Notes: generated by a model not told the origin, from the sequence alone. 64,000 nucleotides of DNA from Actinomycetota bacterium (GCA_005888315.1 VAWH01000024.1:19011-83010), one strand, 5' to 3'. Counted from the stretch's first letter, positions 33,701 through 41,841 are shown. A program made the numbers and translations.

Positions 33701-35127
33701 GGGTAGCGGCCGGCGAGCATGTCCAGGACATTCTCGAGCTGGACGCGCGAGAGCTCGGAGAAGGGATAGGCCCTGCGGACGAGCTGGTGGAGTTCGCCGA
33801 CCTCGACCTCCTCATCCGCGCAGATCGCGACGATCTGCTGCGCGAGCACGTCGAGCGGATTGCGCGGGATCACGGTCTCCTCGATCGCCCCCTCGCGCAT
33901 TTGCTTGGCGACCACCGCCGCCTCGAGCAGGTCGGCCCGGAATTTGGGGAAGATGCGGCCCTTCGAGACGGCGCCCAGCTCGTGCCCTGCGCGGCCGATT
34001 CGCTGCAGTCCCCGCGCCACGGACTTCGGGCTCTCGACCTGGATCACGAGATCGACGGCGCCCATGTCGATCCCGAGCTCGAGCGACGAGGTCGCGACCA
34101 GGCACGGGATCTCGCCCTTCTTCAGGAGCTCCTCGACGTCGAGCCGCTGCTCCCGAGCCAGGGAGCCGTGGTGGGCGCGCGCGATCTCGACCGGCTCGTC
34201 CCGGTCTTCCCGCGGCGTCGCTTGCGATGCCGCGTCGGAGGGCGTGGCGGCTTCGCCGCCGCGGCCGTTTTCCCAGTGGAGCTCGTTCAGACGCAGCGCC
34301 AGTCGCTCCGCCAGGCGGCGGTTGTTGACGAAGACGATGGTCGAGCGGTGCTCGGAGACGAGCTTCAGGATCTCGGGGTAGATCGACGGCCAGACGGAGT
34401 TGTAGGAGCCTTCCTCCGGCACCGTCATGTCGTCCAGCGGCACAACGATCTCGAGGTCGAGCTCCTTGGCTCGTCCCGCGTCGACGAGCTGGATGTCTCG
34501 TGCGCCCGAGACGAAGCGTCCGATCTCCTCCAGCGGGCGCTGTGTGGCCGACAGTCCGATCCGCTGGACAGGTCCAGGGACCGCGTCCCGAGACATGACC
34601 AGGCGGTCGAGCCGCTCGACTGACAGCGCCAAGTGTGCGCCGCGCTTCGTCCCGGCAACCGCGTGCACCTCGTCCAGGATCAGCGTCTCGACACCGCGGA
34701 GGATCTCCCGAGCCTGCGAGGTCAGCATCAGGAAGAGCGACTCAGGCGTCGTGATCAGGATGTCCGGCGGGTGGCGGAGCATCCGCTGACGCTCCTTCTG
34801 TGGCGTGTCGCCGGTACGGACGGCGACGGTCAGCTCCGACTGCAGCCCGGCGAGCGGCCCGCGGAGGTTGCGCTCGATGTCGTAGTTGAGCGCCTTCAGC
34901 GGCGAGACGTAGAGGAGGCGGAGTCCCTGGCCCGGCTCGGGGGTCAGCTTGTCGATCCCGTAGAGGAAGGCCGCGAGCGTCTTGCCCGAGCCGGTCGGCG
35001 CCTGGATCAGCGTGTGCTTGCCGGTCGCGATCGCGGGCCAGCCGAGCGCCTGCGCCGGCGTCGGCTCGGAGAAGGTGCGCTCGAACCAGGCGCGCGTCTC
35101 TGGGCTGAAAGGCGCGAGCGGCTCCAT
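30781..35127 (-). CDS. lhr: Lhr-type large SF2 helicase
   Basis: 1448 residues, within the usual length for long bacterial Lhr. The SF2 core has Walker A 'APTGSGKT' (residues 43-50), D-E-V-H near 152 and 'QRIGRAGHELG' in motif VI. The C-terminal two-thirds holds the Lhr-specific winged-helix and Lhr-C domains. Lhr unwinds DNA and RNA:DNA 3' to 5' and is implicated in mutagen-induced repair. Residues about 288-306 ('NGRGGEAATPSDAASQA') are encoded by a dispersed hairpin repeat in frame, in a loop just before motif V sequence. The neighbouring nei gene supports a joint repair role. Confidence 0.93.
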   Translation of the reverse strand: MEPLAPFSPETRAWFERTFSEPTPAQALGWPAIATGKHTLIQAPTGSGKTLAAFLYGIDKLTPEPGQGLRLLYVSPLKALNYDIERNLRGPLAGLQSELTVAVRTGDTPQKERQRMLRHPPDILITTPESLFLMLTSQAREILRGVETLILDEVHAVAGTKRGAHLALSVERLDRLVMSRDAVPGPVQRIGLSATQRPLEEIGRFVSGARDIQLVDAGRAKELDLEIVVPLDDMTVPEEGSYNSVWPSIYPEILKLVSEHRSTIVFVNNRRLAERLALRLNELHWENGRGGEAATPSDAASQATPREDRDEPVEIARAHHGSLAREQRLDVEELLKKGEIPCLVATSSLELGIDMGAVDLVIQVESPKSVARGLQRIGRAGHELGAVSKGRIFPKFRADLLEAAVVAKQMREGAIEETVIPRNPLDVLAQQIVAICADEEVEVGELHQLVRRAYPFSELSRVQLENVLDMLAGRYPSDEFAELRPRIVWDRTAGVVRGRQGARRLAVTNAGTIPDRGLFGVHLVDGGGRVGELDEEMVYEARAGQTFLLGASTWRIEEITRDRVLVSPAPGVPGAVPFWRGEGVGRPYELGEAVGAVTRAVLALSQAKALETLRREHALDERAANNLLGFLREQEAATRAVPSDRTVVVERFRDEIGDWRLCILTPFGARVHAPWALALAARVRESLGLDANAIWSDDGIAIHLPDADAAPPSDLVLIDPEEIEDLVVNEVGDSALFGARFRENAARALLIPRRRPDQRTPLWQQRLKAQSLLQVARKYPAFPVILETYRECLQDVFDLPSLKRLLQGLRSRQLDLVDVETPSASPYSASLLFDYVATYMYEDDTPPAERRAQALSLDRELLRELLGQEELRDLLDADAVEEVESQLRGEPRNPDELHDLLRLRGDRASGEYDEAFAAILVAERRALQVRVAGEERLIAAEDAGRYRDALGVMPPSGLPDVYLEGGEQPLRGLVLRYAKGRGPFTTAQANERFGIDVEGVLHELEREELLVRGELRPGGVEREWCDPDVLRRLRRASLAALRKEVEPAEQASLGRFLPSWHGIDRRASLREALVPLQALALPVSLWESEVLPRRVPGYAPAQLDQLCASGEVVWVGAGLDRVAVYFRDDAPVLGQVAAADRPEGELLDRLREALDGNALFWFDLLAETGLETEQALPALWDLVWAGEVTNDAWQPLRAGRRYGVPKPQRRPRRFSRHRASEITATQGRWSRTERLFGPVSGPGPGTGPDRRALAELLLERQGIVTRDGVRAEGIPGGYGAVYGELKALETLGLCRRGYFVEGLGGAQFALGGAVERLRELRPREGDEPDVLVLAAADPAQPYGAALPWPKRAGARAARVAGARVVLLGGEPALFVERGGRSLVPLRDPDESWLKPALFALVAHVRSQGLKKRLAVERFDGEPVTESDAMPLLVEAGFLAGPRRAVLRP
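34214..34266. repeat. Dispersed repeat family i inserted in frame within lhr
   Basis: GGCGTCGCTTGCGATGCC (34214-34231) and a GGCGTGGCGGC/GCCGCCGCGGCC stem (34241-34266) match, on the minus strand, the order and sequence of the intergenic copy at 58386-58449. The reading frame of lhr passes through unbroken. Confidence 0.8.
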
Positions 35128-35141
35128 GCCGCCCAGGGTAT

Positions 35142-35639
35142 CTAGGCGGGCTGGCGCCGAGGCGACTCCGCGACATCGCCGGCCAGAGCGGAACGTAGGG
35201 CGTCGACATCGCGACGGAAATCGTCCTCGGGCTGCGGCGGCGGCGGGTGCTCCGGATGCGGGAACGGCCAGCCGGGACGCGGATCGTCGGCGTACCGAGG
35301 CATCACGTGCGTGTGCAGGTGGGGAAGCGAGTTGCCGAGGACTTCGTAATTCATCTTCACAGGTCTGAGCACTGTCTCGATCGCGCGGCCGACCGCGAGT
35401 ACTTCGAGCCAGTACTGCGCAGCCTCGTCAGCCGAGAGCTCGGTGGGCTCCGCGACGTGACGGCCGCGCCAGGTCGCGATCGTGTAGCCGCGCTGCCTTC
35501 CGTCCCGCTGGAGGTAGGCATCGAGGGCTTTGCCTTTGAAAATCCGCAGTCCGAATTCGTTCTCCTCGGGCCTCCCCTCGGCGCACATCGCACAGCCTTC
35601 GCCCCGGCGGAGGGCGTAGAACGATTCGGGCCACTCCAC
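35142..35639 (-). CDS. HIT-family nucleotide hydrolase/transferase
   Basis: 165 residues, GTG start. The HIT triad 'HLHTHVMPR' is at the centre of the C-terminal half, and an N-terminal C-A-M-C suggests a zinc site as in many HIT proteins. The protein is expected to act on nucleoside phosphoramidates or AMP-linked compounds. It begins 26 bp from a second HIT-like gene on the opposite strand. The C-terminus is Pro-rich. Confidence 0.88.
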   Translation of the reverse strand: MEWPESFYALRRGEGCAMCAEGRPEENEFGLRIFKGKALDAYLQRDGRQRGYTIATWRGRHVAEPTELSADEAAQYWLEVLAVGRAIETVLRPVKMNYEVLGNSLPHLHTHVMPRYADDPRPGWPFPHPEHPPPPQPEDDFRRDVDALRSALAGDVAESPRRQPA

Positions 35640-35665
35640 GGCGCGACGTTAGCATCGCCTCGACA

Positions 35666-36232
35666 GTGCCCGAGACGCCAGAACAGTTCCATGAACGCGT
35701 GGCGAACGACCTCCGCATGCCACCCGTCGAGGAATGGGAATCGTTTCCATTCGACGGCGACATGCGGCCGCGGACGCTTCAGCCGCCGATCGGGCGAGAG
35801 GAGCCGCGGTACGGCGAGGGCGGCGTGGAGTGTCGCGCCTGCGAGCAGGCCGACCACGAGTTCCTGTGGACGAACGAGCGGTGGCGGTTGCGGGCGGTCG
35901 GGCCGACCGGCCTCCCGGTCGTCTTGATTCTCGAACCGCGTGAGCATTACGCCGAGCCGGGGGACCTTCCGGACGCCCTTGCTGCCGAGTGCGGCGTCCT
36001 GCTCTCCCGAATCGAGCGCGCGGTCCGGGGCGTCGGCGAGATCGGCCGCGTGCACGTCTGCCGCTGGGGCGACGGCTCGGAGCACCTGCATTGGTGGTTC
36101 ATGGCTCGGCCCGCGCGGATCCCCCAGCTGATCGGGAGCTTCGCGGCGATCTGGGACGACATCGTCCCGCCGGTCCCCGAAGAGATCTGGCACGAGAGCC
36201 TCGACGCGGTTCGCGCGACTCTCGCCGAATGA
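35666..36232 (+). CDS. HIT-like superfamily protein
   Basis: 188 residues, GTG start. The histidine motif is 'GSEHLHWWFMARP' (H-x-x-H-form with Trp residues), and an N-terminal C-R-A-C could bind zinc. Central 'PVVLILEPREHYAEPGDLP' corresponds to the substrate-binding strand of HIT proteins. The triad is less canonical than in the neighbouring gene, so catalytic competence is uncertain. It is arranged head to head with the HIT gene at 35142-35639, which suggests a shared promoter region of 26 bp. Confidence 0.7.
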   Translation: MPETPEQFHERVANDLRMPPVEEWESFPFDGDMRPRTLQPPIGREEPRYGEGGVECRACEQADHEFLWTNERWRLRAVGPTGLPVVLILEPREHYAEPGDLPDALAAECGVLLSRIERAVRGVGEIGRVHVCRWGDGSEHLHWWFMARPARIPQLIGSFAAIWDDIVPPVPEEIWHESLDAVRATLAE

Positions 36233-36239
36233 GCTCGCT

Positions 36240-36452
36240 CTAGCGGCCGCCGTAGAGAAAATAGATGGTCATTGCGATCGCCAGCACGATCACGACGACC
36301 ACGCCGACGAAGAGCGTCACGCCGGTGATCGCGATCAGCGGCGTCCTCGCGCTCCGGCCGCGCTCCGCCTCGGCCTCGAGCTCCTTCGCCGTCTCGATCG
36401 GATGCTCGAGTGACTCGACGACCTCCTTCGCCTTCTCGATCGGATCTGCCAT
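36240..36452 (-). CDS. Small single-pass membrane protein
   Basis: 70 residues from an ATG at 36452. An acidic amphipathic N-terminus ('EKAKEVVESLEHPIETAKELEAEAERG') precedes one C-terminal transmembrane helix ('PLIAITGVTLFVGVVVVIVLAIAMTIYFLYGG'). Tail-anchored layout. Unknown function. Convergent with the HIT-like gene, seven bases apart. Confidence 0.65.
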   Translation of the reverse strand: MADPIEKAKEVVESLEHPIETAKELEAEAERGRSARTPLIAITGVTLFVGVVVVIVLAIAMTIYFLYGGR

Positions 36453-36494
36453 GGACTCGTCGTACCCGGCCGCGCCGCTGCCTACGCTTGCTCC

Positions 36495-37013
36495 GTGCGC
36501 GTCAACGTCAAGGGGATCAGCGGCTCCGGGAAGAGCACGTTCTCGCGCGAGCTGGCCGACCGGCTGGGCGTGCCCTACCTGGAGATCGACGCGATCCACC
36601 ATGGCCCGAACTGGACGGAGGCGAGTGCCGAGGAGCTGCAGGCGCGCATCCGCAAATTCATGGCGAGCGCGCGGGACGGCTGGGTGATCGACGGCAACTA
36701 CGAGAGCAAGCTTGGCGACCTCGTGCTCGGCGCCGCCGACAAGATCGTCTGGCTCGACCCGCCGCTGCGGGTCTCGCTGCGGCGGCTCTGGCGGCGCACG
36801 GTCACGCGAATCCGCGACCAGGTCGAGCTCTGGGGCGGCAATCGCGAGAGCTGGCGCGGCGGCTTCTGGGGCCGCGACTCTCTGTTCGTTTGGACGCTTC
36901 GCTCGTGGCTCCGCCACCGCCGTCAGTGGCCGCGGAAGTTCGCGGGCGACCCACGTGTCGTGCGGCTGCGCTCGGCGGACGACGCTCGCCGCTGGCTCGA
37001 GCTGCAGGGGTAG
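36495..37013 (+). CDS. P-loop kinase, FlaR/adenylate kinase-like
   Basis: 172 residues, GTG start. The P-loop 'GISGSGKST' begins at residue 7. A 'LEIDAIHHGPNW' segment and 'GWVIDGNYESKLGDLVL' follow, characteristic of the FlaR/topology-modulation family of small nucleoside-kinase-like ATPases. The physiological substrate is unknown. It is followed after 10 bp by the HhH-GPD gene on the same strand. Confidence 0.8.
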   Translation: MRVNVKGISGSGKSTFSRELADRLGVPYLEIDAIHHGPNWTEASAEELQARIRKFMASARDGWVIDGNYESKLGDLVLGAADKIVWLDPPLRVSLRRLWRRTVTRIRDQVELWGGNRESWRGGFWGRDSLFVWTLRSWLRHRRQWPRKFAGDPRVVRLRSADDARRWLELQG

Positions 37014-37023
37014 GCTCTCAACC

Positions 37024-37593
37024 ATGGCCGCGACGACGACGCCTGACCGGCTTCATTACACCGGCAACGACGAGGCCGACCGGCTGCTTGCGACCGAGCC
37101 GTTCGCCCTGCTGATGGGCATGGCGCTCGACCAGCAGGTCCCCGTGCAGACCGCGTTCAGCGGACCGTTGAAGCTCAAGCAGCGGCTCGGGACGCTCGAC
37201 CCGGGCAAGATCGCCGCGACCGATCCCGCGAAGCTCGAAGCCGCGTTCCGCGAGAAGCCGGCCATCCACCGGTTCCCGGGCAACATGGCGCGCCGTGTTC
37301 AGGACCTGGCCTCGATCGTCGTCGAGGAATACGGCGGCGACGCCGCCCGCGTCTGGGCCGACGCCTCGGACGGCGCCGAGCTGCGCCGGCGGATCTCGGC
37401 GCTGCCCGGCTTCGGCGAGATGAAGATCAAGGCTTTCGGCGCGATCCTGGCGAAGCGGTTCGGGATCGAGGCTGCCCGCGACCTGGCGCCGAATCACCCG
37501 ACGCTCGGCGACGTCGACTCCCCCGAGGCGCTCGAGGCCTACCAGGCCAAGAAGCGCGCCTACAAGGCGCAGCTCAAGGCACAGCAGCAGTAG
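37024..37593 (+). CDS. HhH-GPD family DNA repair-like protein
   Basis: 189 residues, ATG start. 'LLMGMALDQQVPVQTAFSGP' matches the N-terminal part of the family, and 'RRRISALPGFGEMKIKAFGAILAKRFG' is the helix-hairpin-helix with 'LPGFGEMKI'. The usual catalytic Asp in the G/P-D position is represented by '...GDVDSPEAL' rather than a clear glycosylase Asp. It is probably a member of the uncharacterised HhH-GPD family, with a possible role in base-excision repair; activity is unproven. Confidence 0.8.
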   Translation: MAATTTPDRLHYTGNDEADRLLATEPFALLMGMALDQQVPVQTAFSGPLKLKQRLGTLDPGKIAATDPAKLEAAFREKPAIHRFPGNMARRVQDLASIVVEEYGGDAARVWADASDGAELRRRISALPGFGEMKIKAFGAILAKRFGIEAARDLAPNHPTLGDVDSPEALEAYQAKKRAYKAQLKAQQQ

Positions 37594-37609
37594 CGCCGAT
37601 ACCACCGGG

Positions 37610-38524
37610 ATGCGAGCCGCCCGGATCTTCGCCGTCATGCTTTCGGTCGCCGTTCTGCCGGGCGCTGCAGCTGCGCTGCGCCTGCCAAGTGCACCGCGCT
37701 GCCCCGTCTTCCCCCGCTCGAGCCCCTGGAACCGGCGCGTCGACCGCCTCCCCGTCGCGGCGAATTCGGCGACGCTGGTCCAGTCGATCGGGCTCGCGGC
37801 GGGCCTGCACGCCGACTTCGGTTCCGGGACCTGGAACGGCGGGCCGATCGGGATCCCGTTCGACGTGGTCACTCGCGCGACGCGGCGGACGAAGGTCTCG
37901 TTCGAATATGCGGACGAGAGCGATCGCGTCGGCTACCCGATTCCGAAGCGCGTTCACATTGAGTACGGCAGCGACCACCACGCCCTGCTCGTCGAGCGGG
38001 ACGCATGCCGGCTCTACGAGCTCGGCGGGCTGACGCGCGCGAGCGGTCGCTGGCGCGCCTGGGCGGGCGCCGTTTGGAATCTGCGTTCGAACCGGCTGCG
38101 CCCCGCCGGCTGGACGTCCGCGGACGCGGCCGGTCTCCCGATCTTCCCCGGGCTAGCGCGCTGGGACGAGGTGAGGCGCGGCGTCATCGACCACGCGCTG
38201 CGGTTCACCGCGCCGCGGACGCGACGGGCCTACATCTATCCAGCGCGGCATTACGCCAGTTCTTCGACCGATCCCTCGCTGCCGCCGATGGGCCTCCGCA
38301 TGCGGCTGAAGGCGAGCTTCGACGTCCGGCCGTTTCCGCGCCAGGCGCGGATCGTACTGGTGGCGCTGAAGCACTACGGAATGCTGCTCGCCGACAACGG
38401 CGCCAGCTGGTACGTCAGCGGCGCGCCGAATCCCCGGTGGTCGAACGACCAGCTGCACACGCTCGGACGTGTGAAGGGCTCGGACTTCGAGGTCGTGGAC
38501 GCGAGCTCGCTGCGGCCGCGCTAG
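37610..38524 (+). CDS. Secreted protein, unknown family
   Basis: 304 residues with an N-terminal signal peptide ('IFAVMLSVAVLPGAAAALR'). The mature part has conserved-looking blocks: 'SPWNRRVDRLPVA', 'IPFDVVTRATRRTKVSFEYADESD', 'GVIDHALRFTAPRT', and 'GMLLADNGASWYVSGAPNPRW'. The 'LKHYGMLLADNG' and 'WSNDQLHTLGRVKG' segments recur in secreted proteins of many soil actinobacteria, to my recollection. The function is unknown; a ligand- or polysaccharide-related role is only a guess. Confidence 0.7.
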   Translation: MRAARIFAVMLSVAVLPGAAAALRLPSAPRCPVFPRSSPWNRRVDRLPVAANSATLVQSIGLAAGLHADFGSGTWNGGPIGIPFDVVTRATRRTKVSFEYADESDRVGYPIPKRVHIEYGSDHHALLVERDACRLYELGGLTRASGRWRAWAGAVWNLRSNRLRPAGWTSADAAGLPIFPGLARWDEVRRGVIDHALRFTAPRTRRAYIYPARHYASSSTDPSLPPMGLRMRLKASFDVRPFPRQARIVLVALKHYGMLLADNGASWYVSGAPNPRWSNDQLHTLGRVKGSDFEVVDASSLRPR

Positions 38525-38563
38525 TCGCGCCGGTTCACGGCCGAGCCGCACGGCGGTTCGCAC

Positions 38564-38625
38564 GAGGACTGTCCCCACGAACTGTCTGCAACGGTCATGG
38601 CTAGTGCAATCAAAGTGTGACTCTT
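38564..38625. repeat. Dispersed repeat, family ii, copy 2
   Basis: The 33-bp block at 38564-38596 (beginning GAGGACTGTCCCC) is the reverse complement of 7253-7285 except for one base, and AAAGTGTGACTCTT recurs at 38612-38625. It lies in the 224-bp gap between two convergent genes, in which I see no gene. Confidence 0.75.
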
Positions 38626-38748
38626 TGTCCCCAGCGCAAGCGCGAGCCCTGGGCAATCTGCGATGTTCGGTGGGCCGACGCGCGCGAGGGCTCGTCCCAT
38701 CGGGACACCTCGACCGTGCGTTAGCCCCCGGTCCGAAAATCGGCGCGG

Positions 38749-39384
38749 CTAGCGCGGATCCCCCCGGTCGACGTTCCAGTGCCTCCCGGCGGACGCGAGC
38801 CACCCGCCGTCATCGCGCGGCAGGAGCGCGTAGCGGCTGATCATCCGCTGCCCGCCTTCGTGATCGCCGTAGAGCAGGTCGACGGTCAGCGGCGAGCGCG
38901 CCTCGATCGCCCGGCGGGCAGCCGCGAACTCTGGAGTACCCGGATCCCGAAACGTGCCCTGCCAGAACCCGACGTCGCTGACCGGCACGTAGAGATCGCG
39001 TGTCAGGCGCGTGAAACCCTCGGGCTCCGCGTGCACGTTGTCGCGCCGAAGCTCCGGGATGAAGTTCCACCCGTGCAAGACCGCGATCCCGGCGCCGACG
39101 TTGCGGAGTGGGATCACGAGGTAGATCGCCGAGTCCCCCACCTCGGCCACCCCTCGACCGCCTTCCGCGACCACCCACTTGTCGTCGGCGAACCCGACCT
39201 TCTGCGGCGGATCGTCCAACTTCGAGGGAACCAACAGCGGGCGGAGCCCGGCCAGCAACGACCGCTCGGCGACCCGCGCAGCGCGATTGGCGGACCGCAC
39301 CGAAGCGAACGTCGCCGCCGCGAGCACGAGCGTCCCGCCCGCGGTCGCCAGGGCCGAGATCGTCACCCAGTCGGTGGCCGGCAC
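38749..39384 (-). CDS. Single-pass membrane protein, unknown
   Basis: 211 residues. An N-terminal transmembrane helix ('VTISALATAGGTLVLAAATFASV') is followed by an extracytoplasmic or cytoplasmic beta-rich domain ('DSAIYLVIPLRNVGAGIAVLHGWNFIPEL'). No cysteine-rich or catalytic motif is evident. No family is recognised. It starts 9 bp after the FAD oxidoreductase stop, so the two are probably one operon. Confidence 0.6.
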   Translation of the reverse strand: MPATDWVTISALATAGGTLVLAAATFASVRSANRAARVAERSLLAGLRPLLVPSKLDDPPQKVGFADDKWVVAEGGRGVAEVGDSAIYLVIPLRNVGAGIAVLHGWNFIPELRRDNVHAEPEGFTRLTRDLYVPVSDVGFWQGTFRDPGTPEFAAARRAIEARSPLTVDLLYGDHEGGQRMISRYALLPRDDGGWLASAGRHWNVDRGDPR

Positions 39385-39393
39385 GCGCCGATC

Positions 39394-40827
39394 CTACGCC
39401 CGGCGCGCGAGATCCTTGAGCGCGACCCGAGCAGCGGAGTAGCCGCACATCCCGTGCACGCCGCCGCCGGGAGGGGTTGCGGCGGAGCAGAGATAGACGC
39501 CCTCGAGCGGCGTCCGGTATGGGACGAGGTTCCGCACCGGCCGGAAGAGCAGCTGGCCGAGATCCATCGCGCCCGCGTTCAGATCGCCTCCCACGAGATT
39601 CCGGTTCCGGGCCTCGAGCTCGGCCGGGCCCATGGCGTGCCGAGCGAGAACCAGATCGCGGAAGCCCGGCGCGAAACGCTCGACCTGCGCCTCGACCCGC
39701 TCGGTCATGTCCTCAGAGGAGCCGTTCGGCACGTGGCAGTACGCCCAGGCCGTGTGCTTGCCGGCAGGTGCGCGCATCGGGTCGAAGAGGCTCGTCTGGG
39801 CGAGCAGGACGAACGGCCGCTCGCCGGGGCGGCCGCGCCAGGCCCCCCACTCCGAAGCCGAGATCTCGTCCAGCGACCCGCCGAGGTGAACCGTGCCGGC
39901 GCGGCGGCATTCGGCGGCGCGCCATGGGATCGGCCCATCGAGGGCCCAGTCGAGCTTGAAGGCGCCCGGCCCGTGCCGGTACGACCGCAGTCGCCGGGCG
40001 TAGCGCTCCGGCAGGCGACCGCGCGCGAGCCGCAACAACTCCCGCGGAACCACGTCGGCTACGACGAGATCCGCGACAGGCAGCCATTCAACAGTGCTCG
40101 ACGTGCGAATCTCCCCGCCGAGCTCGCGCAGCTTCGCAGCCAGCGCATCGGCAACCCGTTGCGAGCCGCCCCGCGGAAACGGCCAGCCGACCGCGTGACC
40201 GAGCACCGTAAGCGCCAAGGCGAAGCCGGCGCTCGGCCGGCGCTCGAGCGGCAGCATCGAATGCGCCGCGTGACCGGCGAACCACGCGCGGGTGCCTTCC
40301 TCGGCAAAGTGACTCTCCGCGAGCGTCCGCGCCGGCGAGAGTGCCGCCCGCAGCGCCGCGGTGAGCCCGCGCGCGCCGAGCCGGTCTCCGAGCCGAAGCA
40401 ATGCCCGCGGCGAGATCGGAAACGGCCCCAGGAACACCCCCTCGACCTCCCGCCACGCCTCGACGAGCGGGCCCACCAGCCGACCATAGGAGACCTCGTC
40501 GCGACCAAGGCCAGCCGCCGTCGCGGGCAGGCTCCGCTCCAGCAGCACTGCCCGCCCGTCGTCGAGCGGATGGGCCGCCGGGGCCTCCGGGTGAATCCAG
40601 TCGACATCGAGCTCGAGCGTGCGAAGAACCGGGGACGCCGCCCCGAGCGGGTGGATCGACGCGCAAACGTCGTGGACGAAACCCGGCAGCGTCAGCTCGG
40701 CCGAACGCAGGCCGCCGCCGAGCTGCTCCTCTGCCTCGTGGACCTCCACCTCCAGCCCGGCCCGCGCCAGCGTGATCGCGGCCGCGAGCCCGTTCGGGCC
40801 GGAGCCGATCACGACCGCCCGCGACAC
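39394..40827 (-). CDS. Phytoene-desaturase/CrtI-type NAD(P)/FAD oxidoreductase
   Basis: 477 residues from a GTG at 40827 ('SRAVVIGSGPNGLAAA'); an in-frame start at 40866 would add 13 residues before the dinucleotide fold. The Rossmann motif G-S-G-P-N-G lies at the N-terminus, followed by 'EQLGGGLRSAEL' and a C-terminal 'GVYLCSAATPPGGGVHGMCG' flavin-binding block. Related enzymes desaturate carotenoids or act on other polyenes; the C-terminal block is also typical of PYROXD2-like proteins. The substrate is unknown, and no carotenoid genes are near. Confidence 0.85.
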   Translation of the reverse strand: MSRAVVIGSGPNGLAAAITLARAGLEVEVHEAEEQLGGGLRSAELTLPGFVHDVCASIHPLGAASPVLRTLELDVDWIHPEAPAAHPLDDGRAVLLERSLPATAAGLGRDEVSYGRLVGPLVEAWREVEGVFLGPFPISPRALLRLGDRLGARGLTAALRAALSPARTLAESHFAEEGTRAWFAGHAAHSMLPLERRPSAGFALALTVLGHAVGWPFPRGGSQRVADALAAKLRELGGEIRTSSTVEWLPVADLVVADVVPRELLRLARGRLPERYARRLRSYRHGPGAFKLDWALDGPIPWRAAECRRAGTVHLGGSLDEISASEWGAWRGRPGERPFVLLAQTSLFDPMRAPAGKHTAWAYCHVPNGSSEDMTERVEAQVERFAPGFRDLVLARHAMGPAELEARNRNLVGGDLNAGAMDLGQLLFRPVRNLVPYRTPLEGVYLCSAATPPGGGVHGMCGYSAARVALKDLARRA

Positions 40828-40896
40828 CGCCGCATTCAAGCAGCGGGACCTTTGGCGCCGGCTCACACGTATCAGCTAGCGGAAGGGAGGCCCACG

Positions 40897-41841
40897 ATGC
40901 CCAAACGTCGTTTGATTTTTGCCGCCGCTCTCGCCGCGGCCGTCCTCGCCCCTTCGGCCCGAGCTGACGGAGGACCGTCGCCCGGCGTCTCCCAGGGTTG
41001 GAATGGTGTGGCGGACAACGCCGGCGGCGTCCGCTTCGTCGCCCTGCCTGTGGACCGCGGTCGCTGGACGGTGGTGGCCCGAATCAAGCTGACTGGCGGC
41101 ACCGTCCTCAACTCCGGAACGCTCCGGGGCTCCTACGGGATGCCAGGCCTCACGTGGAACGGCGAGGTCGGCGGGCTCTCGCCAAACGGACGAGTGCTCG
41201 TCGTCGGCGAGGCCGCGACCGGATTGACGGTGCTTCGTTCCGTCAGCCGCTTCGCAGTGCTCGCTACGCGGACGCTCAGAACCCGGCTACGGATCGCCCT
41301 ACGTGGCGACTTCTCGTTCGATGCGCTCTCGCCGGACGGCCGGACGCTCTTCCTGATCCAGCACGCGTCGAGTCGAGACCTCCAGCGCTACCGGGTCCGT
41401 GCTTACGACCTCGCCGACCGGCGCCTGCTTCCGAATGCAATCGTCGACCGCACCGAGCCGAACATGCGCGGCCTTCCGATCGCACGCACCTCGACCCGCA
41501 CCGGCGCGTGGGTTTACACGCTCTATCAGGGCGACGAGCCCTTCGTGCACGCGCTCGACACGGTGCATGGCCGCGCCGTCTGCCTCGATCTCCCTTGGCA
41601 TGGAGGGCGGAACAGCATCTATCAGATGCACATCGCGCTGCGGGACGGCGGCGGGCAGCTCGCCGTCCTCAACCGGCATGGCCAGACCGAGGCGACGCTG
41701 AACCTGCGGCCCGCCGGACGAGGGAGCGCGGCGGCGACCTGGGCGGCGGCGGGACTATCCGGCGCCGGCTTGGCGGCGACGGCCGTGTTTCTCTGGCGGC
41801 GGGCGTTTCACCGTCGTCCCGGCAGCAATACAGAGAGGTGA
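40897..41841 (+). CDS. Secreted protein with C-terminal membrane anchor, beta-propeller-like
   Basis: 314 residues, ATG at 40897 with a strong GGGAGG upstream. A signal peptide ('LIFAAALAAAVLAPSARA') precedes a repeated-blade-like domain ('GGLSPNGRVLVVGEAATGLTVL', 'DALSPDGRTLFLIQHA', 'IHALRDGGG'). Near the C-terminus, 'ATWAAAGLSGAGLAATAVFLWRR' looks like a membrane anchor. The long frame that extends upstream on this strand is a shadow of the oxidoreductase gene. The function is unknown. Its stop overlaps the start of the glutaredoxin gene as TGATG. Confidence 0.75.
   Translation: MPKRRLIFAAALAAAVLAPSARADGGPSPGVSQGWNGVADNAGGVRFVALPVDRGRWTVVARIKLTGGTVLNSGTLRGSYGMPGLTWNGEVGGLSPNGRVLVVGEAATGLTVLRSVSRFAVLATRTLRTRLRIALRGDFSFDALSPDGRTLFLIQHASSRDLQRYRVRAYDLADRRLLPNAIVDRTEPNMRGLPIARTSTRTGAWVYTLYQGDEPFVHALDTVHGRAVCLDLPWHGGRNSIYQMHIALRDGGGQLAVLNRHGQTEATLNLRPAGRGSAAATWAAAGLSGAGLAATAVFLWRRAFHRRPGSNTER

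Noticed and set aside
38779..40896. A long plus-strand frame upstream of the secreted protein at 40897
   Set aside because: It lies antisense to the FAD oxidoreductase gene and has no recognisable protein content; only the part from 40897 is supported by a ribosome site and signal peptide.
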